Source of the DNA: Pegea sp. RAD2-039
Taxonomy: Eukaryota; Chordata; Thaliacea; Salpida; Salpidae
Direction of reading: 5' to 3'
Assembly: GCA_034620365.1 (NCBI GenBank)
Contig: JAQGEQ010000363.1
Location: 372,001 to 436,000 of the forward strand
DNA: 64,000 nt
The notes below the pieces were generated by a model. It did not search any database and was not told the DNA's origin. It saw only the letters and a list, made by a program, of their open reading frames with translations. Shown here piece after piece: positions 12,945 to 23,335 of the stretch; the stretch's first letter is position 1, and each line of letters opens with the position of its first letter. Made by a program: the position numbers and the translations under genes.

Positions 12945-14530
12945 GAAACAACAACTGAAAGCTATAAAAGTTTGATGTATCTTCAGTACTACTAAAATTA
13001 ATCATCAGTTTGTAAAAATATCAGAAAATAAATTTTTTAGTCGTCGATAACATTCATTGGGCTTTTATAGTTTCCAAGCAGAAGTCATCTGACTCTTTTT
13101 ACAACTACATGTTCAATTTGTTCGTTTAAATAAACTAACTCAAAGAATTATTGTAATTTTTTGCCATCAAGTCACGGTTTATTGACACTTTTCATTAATT
13201 TTGTTGTGCATTCTTCTGTGTAAAAATAAAACTCTTTCTTTAAACCAAAATACTTCACGAACATCATATACTTGATAAGAAATAAATTTTGCAAATAAAA
13301 ATTCTGACAAATCTTTTTTTTTAAATGGAGATAACTTTTTTCGGACACCTGACAGTCGATGTATTTCTAATAAAACAAAACTAACATCGAAACTTATAAT
13401 TAAAACAGTTCGATGTCTTTGCTACGTACTTTTATATTAGATTTTACTGCAATGAGGTCTTCGGTGGTTATCAGTGGTGTTTCTGCCTTATTTTGACTTT
13501 TTATCATGAAAGTTGAGTTCAAATCGCCAAGGTTATTGTATAGTACTTATTAATGACTCATTTAAATCGTGTTTTTTTTTAAATATGATACTTTCATCAA
13601 TTCAGATTTATCCTTTGATTTTTGTAGTCAAAAATAGTACAAAGTCCATGAACTGAAATTAAAAAATGAAAACGTGTGTAGCAGACAAATGTCTGTAGAA
13701 TGCTTCAAAAAAGCCTTACCTAGACATATCATAAAATTATTAGAGCTGCCACTCATGCAAATTCAGTGTTAAATATCGTACAAAAGGAGTTAAAAACCAC
13801 TCAACACCCACCTAAAATAAGAAAATCTCACTTAAGTAAATTAGATCAAAAACAGTTTTGTAACTTTACTGCTGCTTTTGATATAAAAGAATAAAATAAG
13901 TTCTAATATAAAAAAATTAAAGTATAGTTCAACTAGGAAATTTCTAAATATTTTATATACTGGAAACATATCTTCTTTAAAGATATTTTAATTTCTAATA
14001 AAATACTTTTTAAGGAAATATGCAGTTATCGCAGAACTGGTAGTTTTATAGACAGTTTAAAAACTGTTTTTTGGCAAATATTTTAAAAACATTTCAGAAG
14101 AATGTAAAAAGGATTTAACTTTCAGTTCAGCTAATGGTACAAAAGTTTCAATTTATAGTCTAGTGCTTACAAAGATTCGTACAATTTAATATCTTGAAAA
14201 TTTAACTTTCAAAAATTCAATTTTTCAAAAAACTTTCAGTGTTAATTAGATTTGCTTTATCTTCATTTTTTTAACATTTTAGATTCTAATAACCAAAAAG
14301 TCTGCTAAAGTTAAGTTTCTCCAACGTTCTTCTATAAACTTATCTTTGCCGGAATACATCTTTCCTATAAACCTCTCTGCAAGGATGCTCTTTACATTAG
14401 GGAGCAATCTTGAACAGTATTTGGAACGGACCTTTCCTATAAACGATGTCCGAATAAATGCAATATTCAAAGGTTTTGTCATTTGTAATACTTTACTCAT
14501 AGATGACGCAAAGAAAAATCATGATTTAGA
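12945..14530. other. Non-coding stretch with degenerate coding-like patches
   Basis: Around 13680-13890 the plus strand has a broken coding-like frame rich in Lys/Gln with stops. At 14280-14500 an open minus-strand frame overlaps the left end of the retroelement relics. No intact gene is supported. Confidence 0.35.
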
Positions 14531-14539
14531 CCTTGAGTG

Positions 14540-14830
14540 ACTCAGGATACAATCTTCTACCGATATTTGTAGGCGAGGAAGTAACACACGAGCAAATGCT
14601 TTACCTACAACGTTAAGTAAATATATTCCTCTGTAATTGAACCTAAGTACCCTTTATTTTTGTAAAATGTTATGATCTTTGTATCGCACATGTCTTGTGG
14701 AACCTCTTTTTTGTGCAATATTTGATGAAAATATACAAGGAGAAGTTCTACATTGCCTTAGTAAGTCAGATGTTGCTATCGTTGGTACAAATTTTTCAGA
14801 ACGCGAATAGCGATGGTGTCTAGTCGCGGT
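14540..14830 (-). mobile_element. Reverse-transcriptase relic (copy 1)
   Basis: Read on the minus strand, this piece keeps the N-terminal fingers region of a LINE-type reverse transcriptase. It has a PQDM...TKIITFYKNKG block, the counterpart of the usual LYKNKGDRSDC motif, followed by decayed sequence where YRGISLL normally stands. It carries stops and frameshifts and cannot be functional. A related relic lies at 17.69-17.96 kb. Confidence 0.55.
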
Positions 14831-15179
14831 TTACGCGCCGTTTTTGTCTTCCACATTACCTTTTAGAAAGATGTAGTTAGATAGATGTAGTTTGTAGCTT
14901 TCTAAAAAGTGATTGCTGTTGCAATCAGCAGATCTTATCAATAAGACATTGCCTAGAAAGCTACGTCTTAACAAGATGAGATCCAACTGGTACCAATGCT
15001 TGAAGCTAAGGGGTCTTCAAGAAACTTTGTGTTGTGATTTGGTGTAGATAAATGAATTGGTAACACAGAGATTTTGCGAATATCAAAGCTCAAGAAGATG
15101 ATGTCCCTTAGAATCCATCTTGCCAAAACCAAAGCGTCCAAAATACAGAGTACCTACTCTTGCATTGATGTTATTAAGA

Positions 15180-15515
15180 GCTATAAGACTCCATCACTAC
15201 AGTCAATTTTGTGACTTCTTTTTATATAAAGTTTAAAAAGAATGATTTTGTTGACGAGTGATTTATAAATTTATCAATTTTTGGGATTTATACTTTATGT
15301 AATTGCCAACTGTGTTATAGCTGGACTTTTGTTGTGTTCTGATTTTTTCAATAAGTTATAATGAACTATTTTACTGATACACTAAAAGGTTTTCAACAAA
15401 ATATTTGTAGCTTAACAACAAACTGATAATATATTAATTATATTTTTATAACATCAAACTAAGCTTTCATAAATAATTAGAAGATACTGATTACTTTGTT
15501 ACATGTGACTGCATA
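15180..15515 (+). repeat. 330-bp direct repeat, left copy
   Basis: This A+T-rich block recurs at 18938-19275 in the same orientation with high identity (roughly nine bases in ten by eye, few indels). Both begin ctataagactccatcacta and end near gtgactgcatatgtt. Sequence beyond both ends differs. No coding frame is seen. Each copy lies downstream of an RT relic, so it may be the non-coding part of the same element. Confidence 0.85.
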
Positions 15516-15831
15516 TGTTTGTTATGGGATGAATATAAGATTAAAGTTTAACTGAAGGATATTTACTTCACCCTTCAATGGTAGAAACCAAAAATGATAT
15601 TTGATAAACTTTTTTATTGCATGTATAATAGCTGAGATTTTATTTTACTAAAATGTTTAAAAAAGAATAAACAAGCGTTTGAGATACCTCATTGAGATTG
15701 TTGATGCCTCTGACTATTTTGACAACGAGCTTAGTTGTTACCCAATTCAATTATGACGTCACTATTAAACATTTCATCTTTATACTTTCACCAAGTTTTA
15801 ACACATTTTATCATTAGTATTCGGCACGCAT

Positions 15832-16785
15832 ATGAGCATTTCACGAATTTCTAAAATGAGTCTTTCAGTGAAGCCAAGTTTGAATGATTATAGAGTCAGC
15901 TCTCATTGTAATCGTTTACTCGAAGATAAAATCGAGTTGTGGGAGTTTCTGGCCATTGAAAAAATTTGTCTTCAGGAAGATTTTAACATCGACGATGTTG
16001 AAAAAATAAACCTGAATCGAGACGGTAATTCTCGACCAGACTCTGCTCCACCCTTGCTGGTGATGAAAAATCATAAAGAAACTAACTTGCTTCGAAGAAG
16101 AAGTTATTCACTAGAGAACCTAAAAATTGATTGTAACAAGTCCTACAAACATATTAATGGGCTTCCACCTTTGTGGATTTCTACACAGAAACCTAAAGTC
16201 AAAAAAAGTAAGAAGGGTTCTAAGAAAAATAAAAAGAAGATTCAGTTGAGTAAAAAAATAAATTTGGCTGTAACAAAAGCTGAGTTTAAGAATCAACTAC
16301 GAAATCTTAGTATACCAACTTGTATTCCCGAGCTAGTTGAAGACATTATATCAACTAGCTCTGAAAGTAGTAATACTTATGGTGCTTGTGATGGAGATGG
16401 TGATAGTTTAAACTCCATAGATGAAATAAAAAGCATTGAATCGTTTTATGCTGGAGGTGATGGCAATAACAATGAAATAAAAAAGAAAAGTATTGAGCAA
16501 TGCTTTGAATATATGCCATTTAAAGAAAATATACAAACCACACCGATTAAAGCAAGAAGTTCATCTAGTTTTCGTAACTTGTTTATGAGGAAGAATCGGG
16601 TTTCACCATTAAATATGGCTGCTGAACCTAAACCTCAGAAAAAGTCAATTTGGAAAAGCTTAAAAAGTAAACTTAGCATTTCTTGCAAAAGCTCCATACT
16701 TGACAAAACCCTCTATTATATGGGTGCTGCATCCTCAAAATTAATATTTCCTTCATTTAACTTTACTTTATTAATTGCAAAATGA
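15832..16785 (+). CDS. Intronless basic orphan protein, 317 aa
   Basis: A single open frame from ATG 15832. The protein is Ser/Lys-rich and largely low in predicted order. Residues 1-60 are mixed and possibly helical (CNRLLEDKIELWEF). A strongly basic tract follows at about 120-145 (KKSKKGSKKNKKKIQLSKK), then an acidic Ser/Asp patch near 175-205. A second basic Ser-rich segment (KARSSSSFRNLFMRKNR) precedes a C-terminus with KKSIWKSLKSKL and a short hydrophobic end. The basic tract could be a nuclear signal. I recognise no family. Support comes from frame length in an A+T-rich setting, coding-like codon use and a poly(A) signal at 16981-16986. Flanking retroelement relics leave open a transposon origin, but no transposon domain is seen. 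Confidence 0.65.
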   Translation: MSISRISKMSLSVKPSLNDYRVSSHCNRLLEDKIELWEFLAIEKICLQEDFNIDDVEKINLNRDGNSRPDSAPPLLVMKNHKETNLLRRRSYSLENLKIDCNKSYKHINGLPPLWISTQKPKVKKSKKGSKKNKKKIQLSKKINLAVTKAEFKNQLRNLSIPTCIPELVEDIISTSSESSNTYGACDGDGDSLNSIDEIKSIESFYAGGDGNNNEIKKKSIEQCFEYMPFKENIQTTPIKARSSSSFRNLFMRKNRVSPLNMAAEPKPQKKSIWKSLKSKLSISCKSSILDKTLYYMGAASSKLIFPSFNFTLLIAK

Positions 16786-16989
16786 ATTGAATTATTGTGG
16801 ATGTTTACAAATATCGTAAAAATTTCAATATAAAAATATTTGAGAGAAAGCTCTTCAAATATTTTCAAAAAAAGTGATGATAAATTTTTTAATTTATTCA
16901 CAATCTTTGAAAACTTTGTTATTAATCTGCATTATTGCAAACTTTTAAACGTTTTCACGATTTTTGATATTATTTCATTCAATAAAACA

Positions 16990-17685
16990 AATAAAGAGCC
17001 AAAAGTTTGATTGTATATTACTTTTTGTCTGATACATCAAATCAAATATAATTGAGAAACATAATTCTTGTTTGAAATCAAATGTTTCCAATACTTTCGA
17101 TAATTACAAATTTGTTTAGTATACAAACGAGCTAAAACAAAATATCCAAGACTTTTTATATAGCTCAAAGTTTGGCTACCTTGATTTAGAATTTAACTCT
17201 TAAAACTGTTTGACTTATCACACGAATGTATAGGTATCTAAATTGTAATTATATTTGCAAAATATCCAGCATGTAATGCTAAATAGTGCGTTTAAATGAT
17301 ATTAAGCAATTTATCTAAGAAATTTTAACTTTGTGCTAATTTTGAAAGATTTAACTTATTTTATTTTCACATTAAGCTGCTGACTTTAATAATTTATCTT
17401 ATCTATCTTAAAAAATTGATTTCTGAAAACATACAACCTTAAACTTTTTTGTCTTCTCATATCATTAGCTTGAAGCTGTTTTTATCATCTTTCAAATGGA
17501 AGTTTTAGTTTTTTTTTTCAATGTTACTATATATTAAAAGAAAATGTTCTTGAAATTTTAAAACTTGAAGCTAAAATTAGTTGTAAAATTAACTTTTTTG
17601 TTGCTTTCCAAATTAGCAGAATGATTTAGCATCAACAGAATGACAGCTTATCTTAACAGAAAAAGATGTTAGATCGAAACCTTCA
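16990..17685. other. A+T-rich non-coding stretch
   Basis: Nothing recognisable between the poly(A) signal of the preceding gene and the next RT relic. Confidence 0.4.
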
Positions 17686-17689
17686 ACTT

Positions 17690-17960
17690 GACTCTGGATT
17701 TATTCTTTCAGCGATATTTGCAGAAGAGGAAGTAGCAAACCTCCAAATACTTTACAACTTTAAGCAACGATTTTCCTATGTGAATATTGCAATCAGATCT
17801 GACATCCTTTATTTTTGTAAAATGATCTTTGCATCGTGGATGTCTTGTGAAATCTTTTTTTTCACTCCAACATTCGATTAAAATATCGTAGAAAAGAGAA
17901 GAAGACAAACTTTGCATTGTGTTAGTAAGTCAGTTGGTACAACGTTGTTGCTTGGTTCTT
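17690..17960 (-). mobile_element. Reverse-transcriptase relic (copy 2)
   Basis: The minus-strand frame at 17917-17708 reads through a degraded RT segment: ...RHPRCKDHFTK, then RSDCN, then GKSLLKVV. This parallels the LINE RT pattern of an RSDC/NYRG block followed by a SLL-V-GK block. Stretches of nucleotide identity with 14.55-14.80 kb (for example tttatttttgtaaaatg and ttagtaagtcag) show the two relics come from one element family. Confidence 0.6.
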
Positions 17961-18124
17961 TTCCAGAACTCATTTTAGAATTGGCTTTTGTAAGTTCTTC
18001 TCTTGTTAGTTAACAATTTATATCATCTCATGAATATTGGTAAACGTTTCATTTTATCTAGCGCAATGTTTATCACGGTGTTTTATTAGATGTTCTTTTT
18101 GTCCGAAATCGGCTAAGAATTATG

Positions 18125-18332
18125 CAAATATGCCAGAAGAGAATTTGTAGAAATCCAGTTGTTGCCTATGCAGCAGGATTCCACTCTTCAAGGTTTTGTG
18201 ACGTAACAGACGGATTAACGCGGTCTCACCCGGCTATCGTCGCAGGAGCAGCAAGAACGACTTTGAGTACAGCGACAAGCTGCCTACAAGGCTCCAACTC
18301 CGGTTGTAAATTTAGAGTTTGCGTCTGGTAAT
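18125..18332 (-). repeat. SINE-body repeat, 5'-truncated copy
   Basis: Read on the minus strand, this G+C-richer block matches 28494-28690 on the plus strand. Shared parts include acgcaaa, aaccggagt, the longer gctcctgcgacg, tctgttac and caactggat. The plus-strand copy has a tRNA-like head upstream; this one does not. An open plus-strand frame here is incidental. Confidence 0.6.
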
Positions 18333-18937
18333 TATATGCATAAGTATTATATAATATCAAATTTATTTATTGTATTCAACTTAACTTTTAATGAGTTAAT
18401 GAACAAATTTATCAAATAAAAATAAAACTAAATTTACTCTAATTTTAAGGTTTTTAAGTACCATTAGCATAATCAACCAGTATCAACCACCAGTATCAAC
18501 CAACCAATTATAACCAATCAGCATCAAACAACTTCCAGATTGGGATTATCTTATATATTTTGCCACCAGTTGCTTCTTTTATCTCTGCACCATGGCAAAG
18601 ACAACTCATACCCTAGACTACTTAACAGCAAAATCGTAACTGTGGCTTTTAGATGTCATCTTCCGCCGTCAGCTCTATTAGAATATTAGAGATGTATGTT
18701 GGATATAATACTACCTTCATGTATGCCCATTAAATTTGATTATAGTGGGGAGTGGCGTGAACTGATAAAAACAGACTTAATTATTTGCTAAAATCGAGTT
18801 TTATTACATTGACAAGTTATCAAAGGCGATCTTGAAATCATTGAGTTAGAGTTGAAAAGATATTCCAAGAAAGGAAAGCGCGACTTGAAAGAAACTTTTT
18901 GAAACAGGAAAACGTGCGAATCAGAAAACAATTTGAA

Positions 18938-19275
18938 CTATAAGACTCCATCACTACAACCAATTTTGTTACTTGTTTTTATATAAAGTTTAAAAATAAT
19001 GATTTTGTTGACGAGTGATTTATTAGAATATCAATTTTTAAATTTACACTTTATGTAATTGCTAACTGTGTTATAGTTGGACTTTTGTTGTGTTCTGAGT
19101 TTTTTCAATAAGTTATAATGAACTATTGTACTGATACACTACAAAGTTTTAAACAAAATATTTGTAGCTCAACAACAAACTGATAATATATGAATTATAT
19201 TTTTATAACTTCAAACTAAGCTTTCATAAATAATTAGAAGATAGTGATTGCTTTGTTAGATGTGACTGCATATGT
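18938..19275 (+). repeat. 330-bp direct repeat, right copy
   Basis: Second copy of the block at 15180-15515. It stops exactly where the LINE tail microsatellite begins, consistent with the LINE having inserted at or truncated the end of this repeat. Confidence 0.85.
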
Positions 19276-20418
19276 TATTTATTTATTCTTATTTATTACA
19301 ATAAATGAGAAGGAGGGTGCCAAAGGAGACTACCACTTGCTAACACACATTCTCACATATAACATTTATTAATTTAGAAATATAGAAAGAGGAAGATGTA
19401 ATACATGGCATTTCGGTAGTCCTCAAAACATATAAAAGTGAACAATTACATAAAATTATAATAATATAAAAAAAAGGCAAAATTCACAGTTTAGAAATGG
19501 CAATGTTGACAATATTATAACGGTTTAACTTCTGTTTAAACAACACGAGTGATTCTGGCAGGACAATGTCTGATGGCAGCTTGTTCCATGTACTAATTGT
19601 GCGGTATGAGAAAAGTTCGCTCTGATTAATGTACCAGGTGGTATGGGCTTATAAAGATGTAATGTGTGTCGTCTGAGCTGATATAACTTAAGGGAAGGAA
19701 TGATGGAAAAGAAATCATCAAACTGAAGGTCAATTAAATTGTGGATAATTTCAAAAATAAGAATTAAGTCGTATTTAGTCCGTCTAATTTACAAAGTATC
19801 TAAATTGAAGAGACTGAGACGATATTTATAACTATTGTATTTAATATTAAGTTTCCTGCATACCAATCTGGTAAATCTTGCCTGAATAGATTCGATTATT
19901 TTGGTATCACCAACTTGATATGGCATCCATGCACTGACATTGTATACAAGAATTGGACGTACGTACAATTTGACGAGGTTGATAGAGAAGTCTGGATTCT
20001 TTAATTTAACGGTCTTTACAATAAAGTAGACAGGGATGATTATTTTGCAAAGATTTTAGAAACATAATTGTGCCATTTAAAGTCAGATGATAGAGTAACA
20101 CCAAGGTCTAGTACCAAAGATATTTGTTGAATAATAAATCCATTGATGAAATACTGGTTCGAGCAATTTACAGCTGGCTTACGAGAAAAAGTTATAAGTT
20201 CAGACTTTGTTGGACTGGATTCTGAGCTGCCAGCTCATAGACCAGTTTTCTGGTGTGTAGCGCTGTTTGAAGTTTTGAAGGATTACAAGAAAATAACTGA
20301 CATCATCTGCATACACAAACACACTGACATCATCTACTGCTACTAATCTTCTGATGAGATCTTCGATGAAAATTACAAAGAGAAGGAAACGTAGAACGAA
20401 AGCTTTTAAGCACCTCAT
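19276..20418 (-). mobile_element. LINE (non-LTR retrotransposon) 3' half with decayed RT
   Basis: On the minus strand, 20418-20200 encodes the RT palm with the catalytic motif SVFVYADDV, preceded by FVIFIEDL, the usual LFLIFINDL block. Downstream (about 20130-19500) are broken frames keeping the thumb and C-terminal LINE pattern: VLDLGVTLSSDFKWH, PILVYNVSAWMP and an LRRHTLHLYKP block. The element ends in a 3' UTR with the tgtgagaatgtgtgttag core and an ATAA microsatellite at 19276-19295. The 5' part (endonuclease and RT fingers) is missing. Several frameshifts make it non-functional. The architecture fits the jockey/CR1/RTE group; I cannot assign the clade. Confidence 0.85.
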
Positions 20419-20599
20419 AAATCATGCATCTTTATTGTGACTTTCCTATCAGCACTTCAACACAGAGGTCCCTAAAAACAAACAGCGTTATCTTTTTGTT
20501 CTGTGTCTTTAATAGGCTAACTTTTAAGAAATTCCCTACATTTGAAACATATGCTTGATCCAGCTCGAAATTTTCTAAAATCATGAGGCTTGCTACCTC

Positions 20600-20960
20600 C
20601 ACATTTAAAGCTCTCTTTATGGCCGCTACTTTTGCTTAGTCCTCATCCTTAAGTTTTATTGAATTTACTGTTTCTCCTGTTGCTTTGAGCCATGTGATGG
20701 CATCAAAGCATTATTTTTCTGCCGGGCACCTCCAAGTGTCATTGCTATATGAAAGGCTTCTTTCACTCTTAAATTGTTGTGCTTTAGCAACCGTTGCCTT
20801 ATCTCTGGTAATGGTAATCAGTCTATAAATGAATCTCTGGTCATACCACCTTGTGTTCTGCTGCTGTGACATTTGTAATGTATCAGCACTTATCTTATTA
20901 TTTAAATATATATTGTAGTAAATCCAAATCTTTATTAATAAATCAATACTAACCTGCACT
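20600..20960 (-). mobile_element. Possible LTR-retrotransposon gag relic
   Basis: A broken minus-strand frame contains RDSFID, then PEIRQRLLKHNNLRVKEAF, then AMTLGGARQ. This matches the pattern of retrotransposon gag segments in which a region with IRDAF and IRQRLLE precedes the zinc knuckle. Stops occur throughout and no pol domain adjoins it. It lies directly upstream of the truncated LINE. Confidence 0.4.
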
Positions 20961-21655
20961 TATATTACCTTTGAATCAGTTTAACAGCCTTTTTTACAAA
21001 ATTAGGTAAACAAACATAGCTTAGTAATAATAATATACAGTACACTTTCAAATGTACATAAAATAGACTTCTTTTTTTAACATAAAACATTTTTAAGCAA
21101 TTTGTGTGAGCTTATTGTATATATGCTTTTAATTTGAAAAGTGCTTCACTCATTCAACTAAGATGTCCTTTCAATGTGGAAAAGCTTTTTTGTAATAATT
21201 GGACTCCAACATGTAAGATAAGTTGATTTTAATATGCTTTCGCAATCATTGATTTAACAATATTGAATGGTAAAATAGGATGTGCCTTCTTAGATATAAA
21301 CAGTTGTATCAACTTTCTACTGAGATAGCAGTAGTCGTAAATATTTACCGATTATAAAAGTTATAGAGTTACTAGTTATCAACGAGAAAGCATATTAACT
21401 CTCATGACAGTTTTAAGGTTTGATAAACTCGATTTTATTGTTGTATTGTTTTTTTTTCTTTTTTTATAACTACTCTTTCAAACTTTTACATCTGCAAAAG
21501 TAAGTTTCAAATTTTGTAACTTCTACATTTCGCTTTTTATACCAATTGCCAAAATCGTTTTTTTACTAATTTTTTGATATGATTTTTTCGATCCGTTCAA
21601 CATTTCAAATAATTTAAGAAGTTGAAACAGAAGGATAGATTTCTAAAATATTAAG
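20961..21655. other. A+T-rich stretch, no gene seen
   Basis: No coding block or repeat family recognised. Confidence 0.4.
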
Positions 21656-21659
21656 TTGA

Positions 21660-21980
21660 GATGAGATAAACTGGAGTTCAAGGCGATCAGCTGCTACTAC
21701 ATTCGGTGTGGGCTCGAACACCGCCATCATAAGATTCAATTTCTCGACCTTTCGGGCGAAGATACTAATTTCCAGGACACTAAATTGTGTGAGTCAGCAG
21801 CAGAATAGAGTTCAGCTCACGCTACTTTCCACTTTTATCAAAGTCTTGACCATGTATGAGGATAGTATGGTGGCCAACATACACCTCTAACAGTCCTACA
21901 GTGGTGGTGGCGAAAGATAATATCCAGTATCCTCATACGCAATTGTACTTATAGGTGGTCCAGGGCTTGATTCGTCTTCG
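21660..21980. repeat. G+C-richer island, possible dispersed element
   Basis: A sharply bounded block of higher G+C with no intact frame. On the minus strand it contains GTTCGAGCC (at 21718-21710), which fits a tRNA-type B box (GTTCGANNC), but no A box is convincing. A repeat-derived origin is likely, the class unclear. Confidence 0.35.
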
Positions 21981-22230
21981 CCTATGGAAGTAAGACCTGG
22001 CAACAAATGATTGTCAACTAATAATAAGAAATAAGTGCGTGAAAATATGTTTTTAAGCTAAGATTTATGAAGATAATTTTTAACTACTTTTATTTCTATT
22101 TTAATCTTTATTTTATCTTTCAAGCTATTGCTTAGACTGATTTGTTGTAGGAATAATATGATTTTTTTTTATAGAACTCTTTAGTTAGAAAATTATTTTT
22201 AAAAATTCCGCCTACTCAGACAATATCAGA

Positions 22231-23100
22231 ATGAACAAATATAAATTAATTAAAAAGATTGGCGAAGGAACTTATGGAACTGTCTACAAAGCTAAGAATA
22301 AAAACACTGGCGAAATATTAGCTCTGAAAGAAATTCAGCTAATCGAAGATGAGGGGGTACCAGGTTCACTTATGCGTGAAGTTTCTATCCTAAAAGAACT
22401 GGAACATGAAAATATTGTCAAATTATATGATATAATTCACAATAAAACTGAAGTAGTTTTAGTTTTTAAGTTTTTTGAGCAAGATTTGAGTAAATATTTG
22501 GAAACTTGTAAAAATTCAATAGATCCTGCAACTACACGTTCGTTCATGATTCAGTTAATGAAAGGTTTGGCGTTTTGTCATAGCAGAAGGGTTTTACATC
22601 GTGACTTGAAGCCTGAGAATTTGTTAATTAGCAAAAATGGAGAGTTAAAGATAGCTGATTTTGGAATGGCAAGGTCTTTAGGAGTTCCTGTCTGTAAGTT
22701 GGCATCTGAAGTTGTCACTTTATGGTACAGACCACCTGATGTACTATTTGGAGCCACAAAATACACAACTACTATTGATACTTGGAGTGCTGGTTGCATT
22801 TTTGCTGAAATATCAAATAAGGGAGTCCCTTTATTTCCTGGTAGAGATGAAGATGACCAATTAAAATGCATATTTCGTTTATTAGGAACTCCTAACAACC
22901 ATACTTGGCCTGGTGTTCAAAATCTGCCAAAGTATAAATCTTTACCTACATACCCATCTAATCCTAACTGGGCATCACTTTTGCCAAATATGACTCAAGC
23001 TGGTCACGATCTTATATCTAAATTACTTGTGTGTAACCCTGCTGAAAGATTAACTGCAGATGCAGCTCTTAAACATCCATACTTCATGAACTCCGTGTAG
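22231..23100 (+). CDS. CDK5: CDK5-like cyclin-dependent kinase, intronless, 289 aa
   Basis: A complete CMGC protein kinase most like CDK5. Landmarks are the glycine loop GEGTYG (11-16, inhibitory Thr14/Tyr15 sites kept), Lys33, a C-helix signature PGSLMRE (44-50) close to the PSSALRE of CDK5, HRDLKPEN (Asp125), DFG (143-145), VVTLWYRPPDVLFGA, DTWSAGCIFAE and FRLLGTP. The CDK5-style WYRPPDVL separates it from CDK1/2 (WYRAPEIL). Oddities are KPEN where animal CDK5 has KPQN, and KLASEVV where CDK5 has CYSAEVV. The serine position contacting the p35 activator is therefore Ala158 and the next residue is Ser159. All other conserved genes here except the orphan at 15.8 kb have introns, so this may be a retrocopy. 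The frame is intact, and AATAAA follows at 23330-23335. Confidence 0.92.
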   Translation: MNKYKLIKKIGEGTYGTVYKAKNKNTGEILALKEIQLIEDEGVPGSLMREVSILKELEHENIVKLYDIIHNKTEVVLVFKFFEQDLSKYLETCKNSIDPATTRSFMIQLMKGLAFCHSRRVLHRDLKPENLLISKNGELKIADFGMARSLGVPVCKLASEVVTLWYRPPDVLFGATKYTTTIDTWSAGCIFAEISNKGVPLFPGRDEDDQLKCIFRLLGTPNNHTWPGVQNLPKYKSLPTYPSNPNWASLLPNMTQAGHDLISKLLVCNPAERLTADAALKHPYFMNSV

Positions 23101-23335
23101 ATATTCTTTTAGTTATTTGATCAGTTGTGATTGTTTTATCTTTTTCATATAAGTTTTAAAGCCTATAGTTAAAAATCATAGTAAAAACTGTTGTAGTCAA
23201 ACATTCACAGCAAGATTAAGATGAAATTATGTTCTTGTGGAAGTTTAGTCCTTATAAACTAATTATTTTCTTGTATGTAAGTTTGAACTGGCCTTTTATT
23301 TTTCATCGTTTTCAAGTTTTGATTATTCAAATAAA

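Noticed and set aside
14346..14540. 64-codon plus-strand frame
   Set aside because: Lies at the edge of a degraded RT relic, with no family match and an overlapping open frame on the other strand.
18122..18331. 69-codon plus-strand frame rich in Ala/Ser/Thr
   Set aside because: The segment matches, on the opposite strand, the body of the SINE at 28.5 kb; the frame is incidental to the repeat.
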